Positions 32,871 through 42,803 of a stretch of 64,000 bases of DNA are shown here, in pieces; positions within the stretch are counted from its first letter, which is position 1; each line of letters opens with the position of its first letter. The stretch lies in assembly GCA_964521425.1 (NCBI GenBank), contig CAZFRO010000003.1:1-64000 (forward strand), written 5' to 3'. The notes under the pieces were generated by a model. That model was not told where the DNA came from. It searched no databases and saw only the letters and a program-made list of their open reading frames with translations. The position numbers and the translations under genes were made by a program. Source of the stretch: Joyebacterum sp964521425. GTDB lineage: Bacteria > Joyebacterota > Joyebacteria > Joyebacterales > Joyebacteraceae.

Positions 32871-35336
32871 ATGTACAGACATACGGACTTCACGCCGCGC
32901 GTCAGACGAGTTCTGTATTTCGCGCGGGAAGAAGCCACGCGTCTTCACCACGACTATCTAGGCACGGAGCACCTTCTGCTCGGCATCGTTCGGGAGGGTG
33001 AGGGTGTTGCAGCGACAGTTCTGCGTGAACTCGCCATCGATCTCGATACCGTGAGGGAGATGGTTGAGTCGCACGTTGCTCGCGGCAGCTATGGTGCTTC
33101 CATGAAGGAGACCCAGTGGACTCCCCGAGCCAAGACGGTTCTCGAACTGGCGCGCGAGGAGGCCCGGCTACTCCACCATCAGTACATCGGAACCGAGCAT
33201 CTGCTTCTGGCGCTGATACGTGAGGGGGACGGGGTCGCGGCAAAGGCGCTCAAGGATCTGGATGTGGACCTGAGGACTGCGCGCGAGATGGTGATGAAGG
33301 TCTTGGGTGGTGGCGGCGGCGGCGGAGTGGCAGCGCAAGAAGTCCCGACCACTGACGAGACCGAGACTCCTACGCTCGACCAGTACGGCCGGGATCTCAC
33401 CAAGATGGCAAGGCAGGGTGAGCTGGATCCCGTCATCGGTCGTGCGAACGAGATCGAGCGCGTGCTCCAGGTTCTCTCCCGCCGCAAGAAGAACAACCCT
33501 GTTCTGATCGGTGAGCCGGGAGTGGGGAAGACGGCGATCGTTGAGGGGCTGGCGCAGAAGATAGTGGCCAACGAGGTACCCGGCACCCTGAAGGACAGGC
33601 GCCTGGTCATGCTTGATCTCTCGTCGACAGTTGCGGGAACGAAGTACCGCGGCCAGTTTGAGGAACGCTTGAAGACCCTCATAAGCGAGATCAGGGAGAG
33701 TGAGAACGTCATCGTTTTCATAGACGAACTTCACACGATCGTGGGAGCCGGCGGCGCTGAGGGCGCCATCGATGCGGCGAACATGCTCAAGCCGGCCCTG
33801 GCCCGAGGGGAACTGCAGTGCATCGGAGCCACGACGTTGGACGAGTACAGAAAGCACATCGAGAAGGACGGGGCGCTCGAGCGTCGGTTCCAGCCGATTA
33901 TCGTGGACGCTCCGACTGTTGAGGAGACCATCGAGATTCTGAGGGGGCTCAGGGGGAAGTACGAGGAGCATCATATGGCCAGTATCTCCGACGAGGCGCT
34001 TGTCGCCGCGGCGAAGCTGGCCGACCGCTACATCAGTGACAGGTTCATGCCCGACAAGGCCATAGACGTGATAGATGAGGCCGGTGCGAGAGCTCGCATG
34101 GAGATAAGCACGATTCCCCTGGAGGTTCGCGAGCTGGAGAAGGCGCTGGATTCCGTCATGGATGAGAAGAGAGCCGCCAGCGAGTCGCAGGCGTTCGAGC
34201 GGGCGGCCGAACTCAGGGACCGGGAGCGGGATCTCAGAGGCAAGCTCGAGAGTTCGAGGAAGGAACTCATCCAGGCGAAGCACGAGAGGAAGGCGACCGT
34301 ATCGGCTGAGGATGTCGCCGCGGTTGTCGCCTCAATGACCGGCATCCCAGTCACGAAGCTGGCACAGGAGGAGAGCGAGAAGCTGCTCCGGATGGAGGAC
34401 GAGCTCCGGAAGCACGTCGTGGGTCAGGATGAGGCGCTTACGCAGGTGTCGAAGGCCATAAGGCGGAACCGCGCCGGTCTTCGGGATCCACGGAGACCGA
34501 TCGGGTCGTTTATCTTCCTGGGACCGACCGGAGTCGGCAAGACCGAACTCGCCCGCACACTTGCCGAGTTCATGTTCGAGGACAAGAACTCTCTCATTCG
34601 CCTCGATATGTCCGAGTATATGGAGCGGTTCGCCGTCTCGAGGCTTGTCGGCGCCCCTCCCGGCTATGTGGGATACGATGAGGGCGGTCAGCTCACGGAG
34701 AAGGTCCGTCGTCGACCGTACTCGGTTGTACTCTTCGATGAGATAGAGAAGGCCCACCCGGATGTCTTCAACATCCTACTCCAGGTGCTGGAGGATGGAC
34801 AGCTGACCGACAGCTTCGGACGCATGGTTGACTTCAGGAATACGGTCATCATCATGACGTCGAACGTCGGCGGCAGGGAAATCGCGCAGCGCGGAGGCAT
34901 CGGTTTCCAGCAGGACAACGATACGGAAAGCGCCTACTCCCAGATAAAGGGCAAGGCGACCGAGGAGCTGAGGAAGGCCTTCAATCCCGAGTTCCTCAAT
35001 CGCGTGGACGCTTCCATCGTATTCCATCCGCTCGGCCTCGACGAGATGAGGCTCATCGTCGACATACTCCTGAAGGATGTCGACTCAAGGCTTGCTGAGT
35101 CTGGCATCCGCCTCAAGCTCAGCGATGGAGCCAAGGAACTCCTGATCGAGAAGGGTTTCGATCCCGCGTTCGGGGCGAGGCCGATCAGGCGTGCGATTCA
35201 GCGCTATCTTGAGGATCCCCTCTCTGAGGAGATCCTGAAGGGTCATTTTGAGAAGGGTGGCCCCATAAGCGTCGAGCGCAAGGGAGATGAACTGACCTTC
35301 CGCGCGTCTCGCAAGCGGGCCAAGGCAGCGGCCTAG
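32871..35336 (+). CDS. clpC: ATP-dependent Clp protease ATP-binding subunit ClpC
   Basis: AAA+ unfoldase that feeds substrates, including arginine-phosphorylated proteins, to ClpP. Two Clp N-domain repeats (1-150: FTPRVRRVLYFAREEA, YLGTEHLLLGIVREG and YIGTEHLLLALIREG), a Gly-rich linker, AAA-1 with GEPGVGKT (residue 214), a UVR-containing middle domain (ERAAELRDRERDLRGKL, near 443) that marks ClpC rather than ClpA or ClpB, and AAA-2 with GPTGVGKT (residue 551). The length is 821 residues. GGAGGGGAG precedes the ATG. ClpP is not in the window and no ctsR repressor gene accompanies the operon. Confidence 0.95.
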   Translation: MYRHTDFTPRVRRVLYFAREEATRLHHDYLGTEHLLLGIVREGEGVAATVLRELAIDLDTVREMVESHVARGSYGASMKETQWTPRAKTVLELAREEARLLHHQYIGTEHLLLALIREGDGVAAKALKDLDVDLRTAREMVMKVLGGGGGGGVAAQEVPTTDETETPTLDQYGRDLTKMARQGELDPVIGRANEIERVLQVLSRRKKNNPVLIGEPGVGKTAIVEGLAQKIVANEVPGTLKDRRLVMLDLSSTVAGTKYRGQFEERLKTLISEIRESENVIVFIDELHTIVGAGGAEGAIDAANMLKPALARGELQCIGATTLDEYRKHIEKDGALERRFQPIIVDAPTVEETIEILRGLRGKYEEHHMASISDEALVAAAKLADRYISDRFMPDKAIDVIDEAGARARMEISTIPLEVRELEKALDSVMDEKRAASESQAFERAAELRDRERDLRGKLESSRKELIQAKHERKATVSAEDVAAVVASMTGIPVTKLAQEESEKLLRMEDELRKHVVGQDEALTQVSKAIRRNRAGLRDPRRPIGSFIFLGPTGVGKTELARTLAEFMFEDKNSLIRLDMSEYMERFAVSRLVGAPPGYVGYDEGGQLTEKVRRRPYSVVLFDEIEKAHPDVFNILLQVLEDGQLTDSFGRMVDFRNTVIIMTSNVGGREIAQRGGIGFQQDNDTESAYSQIKGKATEELRKAFNPEFLNRVDASIVFHPLGLDEMRLIVDILLKDVDSRLAESGIRLKLSDGAKELLIEKGFDPAFGARPIRRAIQRYLEDPLSEEILKGHFEKGGPISVERKGDELTFRASRKRAKAAA

Positions 35337-35393
35337 TGGCTGTGGCCGTATGGCCAGAGTGGCCGTCGCCGACAATCACTTGCACCGGAACTG

Positions 35394-35413
35394 ATGCCGG
35401 CAACAGCCGGCGT
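35394..35413 (+). terminator. Hairpin after clpC
   Basis: GCCGGC (35396-35401) and GCCGGC (35406-35411) pair around AACA, with an A-T and a T-G pair extending the stem. It lies 57 bases after clpC in a 166-base gap, without a T-run. It could be a weak terminator. No promoter for the next gene is convincing in this gap. Confidence 0.4.
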
Positions 35414-35502
35414 GGGGTCCGGATAGGTTTGCGAAACAGAGCGCTCACGCCGATCTGCCGGCTCCTCGCGTCCAGTGTTCTTCGGATGAGAGATATCCTG
35501 TC

Positions 35503-38500
35503 ATGAAACATCGCCGCTGGGTAATCGTGCTTGCGATCATAGTGATCGCCGTGCTGCCCGCATCGTATGTGGGACTCAGAGTAGCTGCGCGGAGGCCGGC
35601 CGTGAAGCTCGCGCTTCTGTCGCGAGTGATGCCCTTTGTTGGCGGCGAAGTTACCGTGGGCGAGCTCAATCTCGGGCTTGCGTCATTGACTGTGAACGAC
35701 GTTCGGATCGTGTCAGAGGACGGCAGCTCGGTCTTCGTTCCATGTGCCAGCGCGAGCGTGAGTTATGCCAGACTTATTGGGAGTGGCTTCGATCCAAGGC
35801 GAAGTCTGGACATTGTTATAGTCAACACCCCCGTGATCGTGGTTCGCGTTGGCGTGGGAGACACGCTTGGGTCGCCGAGCGCCGACGTCTCCCGTTTCGG
35901 CCGGTACGCGCGAATGCTCCCAAGCTATCTTGTGGTGTCGGATGCGACTGTCATCCTCGAAGACGCCCAGACCGGGAATGCGCTCGAGGTCTCTGGTCTC
36001 GACCTCCTTATGGAGCGGACGGATGGAGGCGACTTCAGCGGTGGAGTCACAGCCGGCTGTCTCGGGGCGCCCGACAACATCACAGCCGACATCATCTGGA
36101 ATCTCGATTCGTCGCTTCTGGAGATGAATATCGAACTGACTGGGGCAGAACTGCGTCCGGGACTCCCTCTGATCGATGTTCTACCGTTCGCTCCCGTTGA
36201 TGGGCGCTTGGAGGCCGGCGCGGTCTTGACCGTCGGTGCTGAGACGGGTGTGGATCTCAAGTACAGCCTGAGCCTGAGTGACACCGATTTCGAACTGGAT
36301 GCCGTGCCTGAGATATTGACCGTTGACGAATGCAGCTGTTCGTATGAGTCCGGTCTTCTCGATATCAGCACTCTCCTCGCGAGCTTCAGAGGTGATGCGG
36401 TGAGCGCCTCCGGACGGCTCAATCTGGAGCACGGTGTCTTTGAGGACCTGGCTGTTCTGACGGAGTCGCTGGATGTAAGCGGCCTTGTGCCCCCTCGAGA
36501 TGGAGGCATCTCAGTTGCGGGGAGGGCCGACGCGAGCGTCAACGTCACCGGACCCTTCAGAGATCCGACGCTTCTCTTCGACTTGAGCTTCCCGGAACTG
36601 ACTGTGGAGGCCGTCACCGCCTACGATCTCGTGACGAGCGGGGAGTTTAGATCGCGTAGCCTCAAGATCTCCCGCCTCACTGCCGCTGTCTTTGGCGGAG
36701 ACCTGACATTGAGTGGCAGGGCCGACGGTCTCGGTGTCCGGGAGTCGCTCGATCTCAGCATCACCGGGGATTTCAGCGAGGCAGATCTTGAGCAACTCCT
36801 GGTGGGACGCGGCACCCATTACGGTGCCGGGACGATCTCGCTCGGCGATTTCGTTTTGAGCGGAAACTCGGAGTCGATCGACCTGGAGTCTCTCGTTCGC
36901 TGGTCGGACGCAATCCTGGGTCCGGTGGCGCTGGGATCGGGTGTCGGCGGCGTGCTTCTGAAGGACGACGTGCTCTACGTGACGCTGGACTCACCGGACA
37001 TGGGCTACTCGCTGTCCGGTGAGGTCAGTGATGTTCTTGCTACACGCCACCTGGATCTGGAGCTCCTGCTGTCGAGTCTCCGAGTAGATTCGTTGCTCTA
37101 CGGCGAAGTCGGCGCCCTGATGTCGGTCTCACTGGACGGTCCTCTCAGGATCTCCGGCGACCTCGAGTCGGCGGCGGTGGACGGTATCGCCAGTGTGACT
37201 GGAGAGAACGGTGCGGCCAACGTGCGCGTGACGGGACGCATACGCGGCGACACTGAACGCCGCGTGTTGGAGCTGTCTCTCGAGTCGGACGACACCGTTC
37301 TAAGGGGCGTTGATATGGCGCTCCGTGCGGATGCCGTGATAGGCGAGAACGAGATAGCTGTTTCCCGTCTTGACCTTGGCGACTACGGGGAGGCCGAGGG
37401 ATCCGTGAGTCTGAGGAGCGACGGTCTGATGAGGGGTAGTCTCGTTGTGTCCGAGGCTCCGCTCAGGGACGTGTACACGCTTGCGATCGGGCACGAACCC
37501 CCCGATGAACTCGATGGGCTCGTGTTTGCCGCGATCTCGGGTAACGGAGAGATAGGAAACCCATCGGCCACGGTCCAGATTCAGGTGGCGAACGCCACCA
37601 TCGGACAGGTCGAGGACCTCGACGTGGCAGTCATGGCAACGCTCGCCGATGGCGCGATCAACGTCAAAGAGCTGACCGTGCAGGAGTCGGGACGGACGAT
37701 ACTGCTGACGGAGGGGACGGTAGTGCCCGGTGGCGAGCTCGCCCTCTCTGTGCGGGGGGATGGTATCCCGGGGCCGTTTCTCGCCGGTGGAATCGATACC
37801 AGGTTCGATCTGGCCGCGGGTGTCGGCGGTACGACCGGCGAGCCGAATCTCGACGCGCTCGTTGAGTCGAGCGACGGCGAGTTTCTCGGTGTTCCCTTTG
37901 ACGAATTCGTGGCCCGGGTCAGCGGGGCCGCCGGACAGATACATGTGGACCGACTCGCGCTCGAACGGGATCGATCATACCGTGTGACGGTCAGTGGTTC
38001 GGCGCCCTTGGCTGCGATCTTCGATCCCACGAGCGGGGAGGAGGGTGAAGTAACCATCGAAGTCGACGGCGATCCCTTAGCTCTTCTTGGAGAGATCTCG
38101 TCGTCCGCCCACGTCTCCGGCGGAACCGGCAGAATGACGCTCCGTCTTGCCGGGAACCGCAGTGGATTCACCGTGGCGCGGGCGGAACTCGATGCGACAG
38201 CCTCATCGGCCAGGCCGACCGAGGTCTTCGGGGAGCTTCGGGACGTGCACGCTCGGGCCAGCGTGACCGACGGCAGACTGCGTTCGGGGGCTATCGAGGC
38301 GCTCTCGGGAGGACGCAGTCTGAAGCTCGAGAGTCGCAGGGATCGCACCGTGGACGGTCGGATGCTGCCGCCGCTTGTCATAGGTGGCGTCGATGTTGGT
38401 GTGCTCGCTCTGACAACCGACGCGGCAGGCGTGGAGGTGTCGATCTCCGGCCTGATGGAATCGGGCACAGTGGGGAAGGCGGCCGCGCGGGGGCGCGGAG

Positions 38501-39540
38501 ATGCGGCGGAATTCCTGATCGCGGGTCCGTCGGAGCATCCTCTTCTCTGGGGAGAACTGACCTTCTCAGACATGTCGTTTACCTATCCGTTCAGTGATGG
38601 AAGTGAAAGGGAGAGGGACGATTTCCTCTCGCGAGCCAGGTGGGATATGAGAGTGAGCGCGGGCAGGAATCTCTGGTACCGAAGGACGAACATATCCATG
38701 AAGCTGGACAGGGGCAGTGGTCTGGAGTTCGTGGGTGTGCCTAGAGATCACACGATGTGTGTGTCGGGACGGCCCTCGGCATCCCGAGGCACATTGGAGT
38801 ACCTGCATGCCGATTTCACAATAAGGACTGCCTTCATTGATTTCCCCGCGTTCTGTGAGCTGCCGCGCTTCTACGTCGAGGCGACGACCCACGTGGCGGA
38901 CGGGACAGAGATAACGCTGACTGTTGAGTCCGATGAAGTTGCAGGGCAGTTCTTCGCGGCTCTTGGGACGGCTCTGGATGAGAGCACAATCAGGCTTGCC
39001 TCGGATGACCCCGATGACATCACACAGGAGGATGTTCTCTCCAGGCTGACGTACGGGGTTGCGTACGATACGCTGGAGGACCAGGAGGGGCAGGTACTCG
39101 AGCGGCGAAGGGCACTGGGTGTCGTGGCCACGCAGGTGGGCGGGATGGTGGTACGTCCGCTCGTCGCGCCCGTTGAGGGACGCATCAAACGCGCTCTCCA
39201 CCTGGATCTCGTCCGGATAGACGTCGATTTCGTCCAGTACTTCCTGGCCCAGCTTGACCAGTGGCGCGCCCAGGAGGATGCTGGAGAGTACCAGCCGTTC
39301 TTCTCCGATTCCCGTCTGACACTGGGCAAGTACGCATCTCAGAACTGGCTCGTCTCCTACACCGGCGAGGCTGAGAGCTACGATGTCGGCGTCGGCGAGC
39401 GCCGGCTCGGAGTGCAGCACGAAGTTGGGATTGAATACGAGGTGTCCCGCAATACGTCTCTCTCTCTGAGCGTGGTTATCGACCCGCTGCTCACCGGGTG
39501 GGACAGGCGAATCTCCATCGAAAACAGATTCGAGTTCTAG
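35503..39540 (+). CDS. tamB: TamB/DUF490-family translocation and assembly module protein
   Basis: A 1345-residue AsmA-like protein: one N-terminal membrane anchor (VIVLAIIVIAVLPASYVGL), then very long repetitive beta-strand sequence expected to form a hydrophobic groove across the periplasm. The C-terminal DUF490/TamB domain (about 1040-1345) has RGTLEYLHADFTIRTAFIDF, then LASDDPDDITQEDVLSRLTYG, matching the family SDP...LSRL.YG pattern. TamB-like proteins are thought to carry phospholipids to the outer membrane or aid outer-membrane protein assembly. It lies directly upstream of bamA, as in many FCB-group genomes. The ATG is close after a purine-rich site. Confidence 0.85.
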   Translation: MKHRRWVIVLAIIVIAVLPASYVGLRVAARRPAVKLALLSRVMPFVGGEVTVGELNLGLASLTVNDVRIVSEDGSSVFVPCASASVSYARLIGSGFDPRRSLDIVIVNTPVIVVRVGVGDTLGSPSADVSRFGRYARMLPSYLVVSDATVILEDAQTGNALEVSGLDLLMERTDGGDFSGGVTAGCLGAPDNITADIIWNLDSSLLEMNIELTGAELRPGLPLIDVLPFAPVDGRLEAGAVLTVGAETGVDLKYSLSLSDTDFELDAVPEILTVDECSCSYESGLLDISTLLASFRGDAVSASGRLNLEHGVFEDLAVLTESLDVSGLVPPRDGGISVAGRADASVNVTGPFRDPTLLFDLSFPELTVEAVTAYDLVTSGEFRSRSLKISRLTAAVFGGDLTLSGRADGLGVRESLDLSITGDFSEADLEQLLVGRGTHYGAGTISLGDFVLSGNSESIDLESLVRWSDAILGPVALGSGVGGVLLKDDVLYVTLDSPDMGYSLSGEVSDVLATRHLDLELLLSSLRVDSLLYGEVGALMSVSLDGPLRISGDLESAAVDGIASVTGENGAANVRVTGRIRGDTERRVLELSLESDDTVLRGVDMALRADAVIGENEIAVSRLDLGDYGEAEGSVSLRSDGLMRGSLVVSEAPLRDVYTLAIGHEPPDELDGLVFAAISGNGEIGNPSATVQIQVANATIGQVEDLDVAVMATLADGAINVKELTVQESGRTILLTEGTVVPGGELALSVRGDGIPGPFLAGGIDTRFDLAAGVGGTTGEPNLDALVESSDGEFLGVPFDEFVARVSGAAGQIHVDRLALERDRSYRVTVSGSAPLAAIFDPTSGEEGEVTIEVDGDPLALLGEISSSAHVSGGTGRMTLRLAGNRSGFTVARAELDATASSARPTEVFGELRDVHARASVTDGRLRSGAIEALSGGRSLKLESRRDRTVDGRMLPPLVIGGVDVGVLALTTDAAGVEVSISGLMESGTVGKAAARGRGDAAEFLIAGPSEHPLLWGELTFSDMSFTYPFSDGSERERDDFLSRARWDMRVSAGRNLWYRRTNISMKLDRGSGLEFVGVPRDHTMCVSGRPSASRGTLEYLHADFTIRTAFIDFPAFCELPRFYVEATTHVADGTEITLTVESDEVAGQFFAALGTALDESTIRLASDDPDDITQEDVLSRLTYGVAYDTLEDQEGQVLERRRALGVVATQVGGMVVRPLVAPVEGRIKRALHLDLVRIDVDFVQYFLAQLDQWRAQEDAGEYQPFFSDSRLTLGKYASQNWLVSYTGEAESYDVGVGERRLGVQHEVGIEYEVSRNTSLSLSVVIDPLLTGWDRRISIENRFEF

Positions 39541-39657
39541 CTCTCTCCAGCTGGCGCCCGCATCTACTTCGCGCGCCGTCCTGTGGCCCCGCCCGGGCGT
39601 CATCGGATGTGCCGTAATCGACTCTGAGACCGCCAGTTCCAGCTCCTCTGGTTTTCG

Positions 39658-39686
39658 TTTACAGCCCATCCACCGTGTGCTAACAT
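39658..39686 (+). promoter_or_regulatory. Promoter for bamA
   Basis: TTTACA (39658-39663) and TAACAT (39681-39686) with a 17-base spacer. Transcription would start near 39693 and the bamA ATG is at 39720 with TTGGAGG before it. This would drive bamA and the following skp-lpx genes apart from tamB. Confidence 0.7.
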
Positions 39687-39719
39687 CCGCCATCGGCATA
39701 CCCTATTGGAGGTACATAC

Positions 39720-42125
39720 ATGCGTCGACGGGCCATCATGTCATTCTGTCTCTGTGTTCTCTTGTTGACCCCCCTCCTGGCGTCCGCGGAGGTGGTGAGC
39801 GAGATCACAGTTGAGGGGAACGAGCACATCAGTCGCGACAGAATCCTGCTGTTGTTCGGGGTGGTGATGAACGATGAGTTTACGACCGAGGGAGTGCGTG
39901 AGGGGATACGGCGGCTGTATGAGACGGGTAGTTTCTCAGACGTCCAGGTGCACGCGGAGGAAGCCGAAGGCGGAGGGCTCCGTTTTGTGATCGTAATTCA
40001 GGAACGGCCGAGGATCTCCTCTGTCGATATCGTGGGCAACAATGGCATAGACAACAACGATATTGAATCGGTGCTCAGGGTGGAGCGCGGGATCCCATTC
40101 GATTCGAGCAAGCTGGACGATTCCAGGATCGCAGTTCTCGGTCTGTATGAAGGCAAGGGGTATCCGGCGGCATCGGTCGACGTGTCCACCGAGGACCTCT
40201 CCGGGAACAACGTGCGCGTAGTTATTCGTATCGACGAAGGCAGCAGGGTAGTCGTGAAGCGGATCGAGTTCAGTGGCGGGTCCATTCAGGACAGCAAGCT
40301 CAAGGATGTGATGGAGACCAAGGAAGACCGGTGGTGGAGAACGGATGCGTTTCTCGATAAGGCCGTGCTGGAGGACGATCTCCTCAGAATCGAGGATCGA
40401 TACAGGGCCGAGGGCTACATAGATGCCAGGGCGACCGGCTACGACACGACCTACGAGGAAGACGGCAAGAGGGCCATCGTTACCATCCTGATTGACGAGG
40501 GCAACCTGTACGTAGTCTCCGACATCGAGTGGGTGGGAGCGTCAGGCTTCGCCGAGGATGCGCTCTACGACCTGACGGGCATCCGTCCCGGGGACACCTA
40601 CTCTCCGGTGGATGCGGATGGGATCATCCGGGATGCCTACTCATGGTACGGTGAGCGCGGATACATCCATGCGAGGATATTCCGGCAGGAGGACATCGAG
40701 TCCGACAGCAGTATGAAACTCCTGTTCCACGTCGAGGAAAACGAACCGGCACGGGTCGGCCGGATTCACATCGTGGGGAACACTCGAACCAACGAGAAAG
40801 TCATAAGACGCGAACTCACGATCAAGCCGGGCGATCTCTATCGGACGTCGGACGTGGTAACGAGCCAGCACAAGGTGGCCAACCTGGGCTTCTTCAACGG
40901 CCCGGGAGTGGAGTTCACCGACAGCACCAATCCCAACGACATAGACCTCATATTCAGAATCGAGGAACGTCAGACGGGTCGAGCCGGTGTTGGTATCTCC
41001 CACACGAGCGAGAAGGGTATAGTCGGCTTCCTCGAGCTTTCGGAGGGGAACCTGTTCGGCAGCGGGAGGCACCTCGATCTCAAATGGGAATTCGGTGCGA
41101 AGAACACGGAGATCGTGCTGGGCTTCACCGAGCCGTGGTTCATGGACAAGCACCTGTCTGTCGGTTTTGATATCTACGATACGAGCGACAAGCTCACATA
41201 TGGACTTCTGGACGACGACTTCTACAGGAGCGCCTTCAGCGACTCGACTGCGCACAGCGACATATGGGAACTCGAGGATTCGCATGAGTCCCGCCGCTAT
41301 GTTGTGGAGAGAGAGAGGAAGGGAGGCGACATCCGTGTCGGGTGGCCGTTCATGGGGTCACGCAATACGATGCTCTACACGAAGTACACCCTCGAGCAGG
41401 TGAAGCTACACGAATACGGTGAGCTGACCACACCCGTTTACGAGGACACGACGGATGTCGTCGATCACTACGACACCACGGAGTTCGTGAAACTCGATGA
41501 GGGATGGGAGTGGAGAAGCGGACTCACGACCACATTGTCCAGGCGGACCACGGACCGACGTTTTCATCCTCGCCGAGGTAGCTACACCCGCTTCACGGTC
41601 GACCTCGTCGGCTGGGCCTTTGGCGGTGATGTCGAGTACCAGCGGCACGTCCTGGAGACCAGGAAGTACGTGCCCAGCTTCCTGAACACGACACTGATGC
41701 TCCGTGCCCGCGCCGGTATCGTGACCGGCTACGGGGATCCGAGCACTGTACCTGACGACACGAGATTCGAGCTTGGTGGCGTCGGCCTGTATGGGGTTCG
41801 TGGCTACACGGACAGGTCGATTCTGCCGGTCGGCCGCGAGCTCTACGGTGGTCGCACGATGCTCATCGGCTCGGTCGAGCTCAAGTACCCGATCGTCGAA
41901 GGTGGAGACTCGATTCCGATCTACGTGCTCGGGTTCGTGGACGCCGGCAACACATGGGAGAGTGTCGAGAAGACGCACCCGTCAGTGCTCTATTGGGGTA
42001 CGGGAGTTGGGGTCCGTGTCGAAGTACCGGTCTTCGGCAACATGGGCATCGACATGGGATATGGATTCGATGAAGAGCTCGGAGGGGAGTGGGAGGTTCA
42101 CTACCGCTTTGGGATGGAGTTCTAG
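39720..42125 (+). CDS. bamA: Outer membrane protein assembly factor BamA
   Basis: Central insertase for outer-membrane beta-barrels, 801 residues. Signal peptide (FCLCVLLLTPLLASA), then five POTRA domains (about 24-430: EITVEGNEHISRDRI, ISSVDIVGNNGIDNNDIE, VKRIEFSGGSIQ, VSDIEWVGASGFAED, VGRIHIVGNTRTNEKVI), then a barrel with the GLYGVRGY motif at about 690-697, the conserved loop 6 VRGY of BamA. The protein ends in Phe (FGMEF), as barrel substrates do. The five POTRAs and the skp and lpx neighbours favour BamA over TamA. Confidence 0.95.
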   Translation: MRRRAIMSFCLCVLLLTPLLASAEVVSEITVEGNEHISRDRILLLFGVVMNDEFTTEGVREGIRRLYETGSFSDVQVHAEEAEGGGLRFVIVIQERPRISSVDIVGNNGIDNNDIESVLRVERGIPFDSSKLDDSRIAVLGLYEGKGYPAASVDVSTEDLSGNNVRVVIRIDEGSRVVVKRIEFSGGSIQDSKLKDVMETKEDRWWRTDAFLDKAVLEDDLLRIEDRYRAEGYIDARATGYDTTYEEDGKRAIVTILIDEGNLYVVSDIEWVGASGFAEDALYDLTGIRPGDTYSPVDADGIIRDAYSWYGERGYIHARIFRQEDIESDSSMKLLFHVEENEPARVGRIHIVGNTRTNEKVIRRELTIKPGDLYRTSDVVTSQHKVANLGFFNGPGVEFTDSTNPNDIDLIFRIEERQTGRAGVGISHTSEKGIVGFLELSEGNLFGSGRHLDLKWEFGAKNTEIVLGFTEPWFMDKHLSVGFDIYDTSDKLTYGLLDDDFYRSAFSDSTAHSDIWELEDSHESRRYVVERERKGGDIRVGWPFMGSRNTMLYTKYTLEQVKLHEYGELTTPVYEDTTDVVDHYDTTEFVKLDEGWEWRSGLTTTLSRRTTDRRFHPRRGSYTRFTVDLVGWAFGGDVEYQRHVLETRKYVPSFLNTTLMLRARAGIVTGYGDPSTVPDDTRFELGGVGLYGVRGYTDRSILPVGRELYGGRTMLIGSVELKYPIVEGGDSIPIYVLGFVDAGNTWESVEKTHPSVLYWGTGVGVRVEVPVFGNMGIDMGYGFDEELGGEWEVHYRFGMEF

Positions 42126-42151
42126 AGAGTCAACAGGATCAGACCGCATCA

Positions 42152-42180
42152 CGCGCGGCCGATAGGACAGTGGCCGCGTG
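42152..42180 (+). other. Hairpin between bamA and skp
   Basis: CGCGCGGCC (42152-42160) pairs with GGCCGCGTG (42172-42180), with one G-T pair and an 11-base loop. It could attenuate or process the bamA-skp transcript. There is no T-run. Confidence 0.4.
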
Positions 42181-42205
42181 GGCGAGGACAACGCAGGAGG
42201 TTTCA

Positions 42206-42733
42206 GTGAGACATCAGATGATGAGCATCGTCACGGCACTCGTGGTGCTCTGTGCATTCTCCACGGCCTTCGCGGCTGGGGACATGGCCTACGTTCATTC
42301 GGAGCGCATTCGCATTGAGTACGACGGCGCGAGGGACATAGACAATCAGCTGCAGGCAAGCGTCAATGACTGGAAGGCGCAGGCACGCGATATGGAGACC
42401 GCCATCCGGGCGCTCGTGGCTGAGCTTGAGAGCCAGCAGCTTCTGCTATCCAACGAGGCGCTCATGGAGAAGCAGCAGGCGATTCAGGAGCAGCAGATGG
42501 CCTATGAGTCGTTCCTGAACGATGTCTGGGGAGTGAGTGGTCTGGCCGCACGTCGCGAGGCGGAGCTCTGGCAGCCGGTCATTGAGAGGATCAATGTGAT
42601 TCTCCAGGAGATCGGGTCGGAGGGCGAGTACGACATGATCTTTGATGCTGCCATGGGTAGCATTGTATACGCGGCGCCCGGGACGAATCTCACGCAACGT
42701 GTGATCGACGTGCTCAATGGGAATACAGAATAG
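42206..42733 (+). CDS. skp: OmpH/Skp family periplasmic chaperone
   Basis: Holds unfolded outer-membrane proteins on their way to BamA. It has 175 residues with a signal peptide (SIVTALVVLCAFSTAFA), then MAYVHSERIRIEYDGARDIDNQLQ and a long coiled helical hairpin (about 50-125), ending in YDMIFDAAMGSIVYAAPGTNLTQRVIDVLN. The final YD.I.D..G.I.YA....D.T..V...LN pattern is the OmpH signature. The start is GTG 42206 with AGGAGG 6 bases before. It lies between bamA and lpxD, the same order as in Proteobacteria. Confidence 0.88.
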   Translation: MRHQMMSIVTALVVLCAFSTAFAAGDMAYVHSERIRIEYDGARDIDNQLQASVNDWKAQARDMETAIRALVAELESQQLLLSNEALMEKQQAIQEQQMAYESFLNDVWGVSGLAARREAELWQPVIERINVILQEIGSEGEYDMIFDAAMGSIVYAAPGTNLTQRVIDVLNGNTE

Positions 42734-42803
42734 CCTGAGGTGGGGTGGCTTGAGACCGTAGCCGCCGCTTCAGTGTGGGCCGTGGAACCGTGGGAGTTCG
42801 TTC

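Noticed and set aside
35494..35499. TATCCT just before tamB as a promoter -10
   Set aside because: It lies three bases from the ATG, too close, and no -35 is seen at the right distance.
38566..39699. Long minus-strand frame (377 codons) under tamB
   Set aside because: It is antisense to the conserved C-terminal TamB domain and has no recognisable motif. The same holds for 37581-38573 and 33168-34283.
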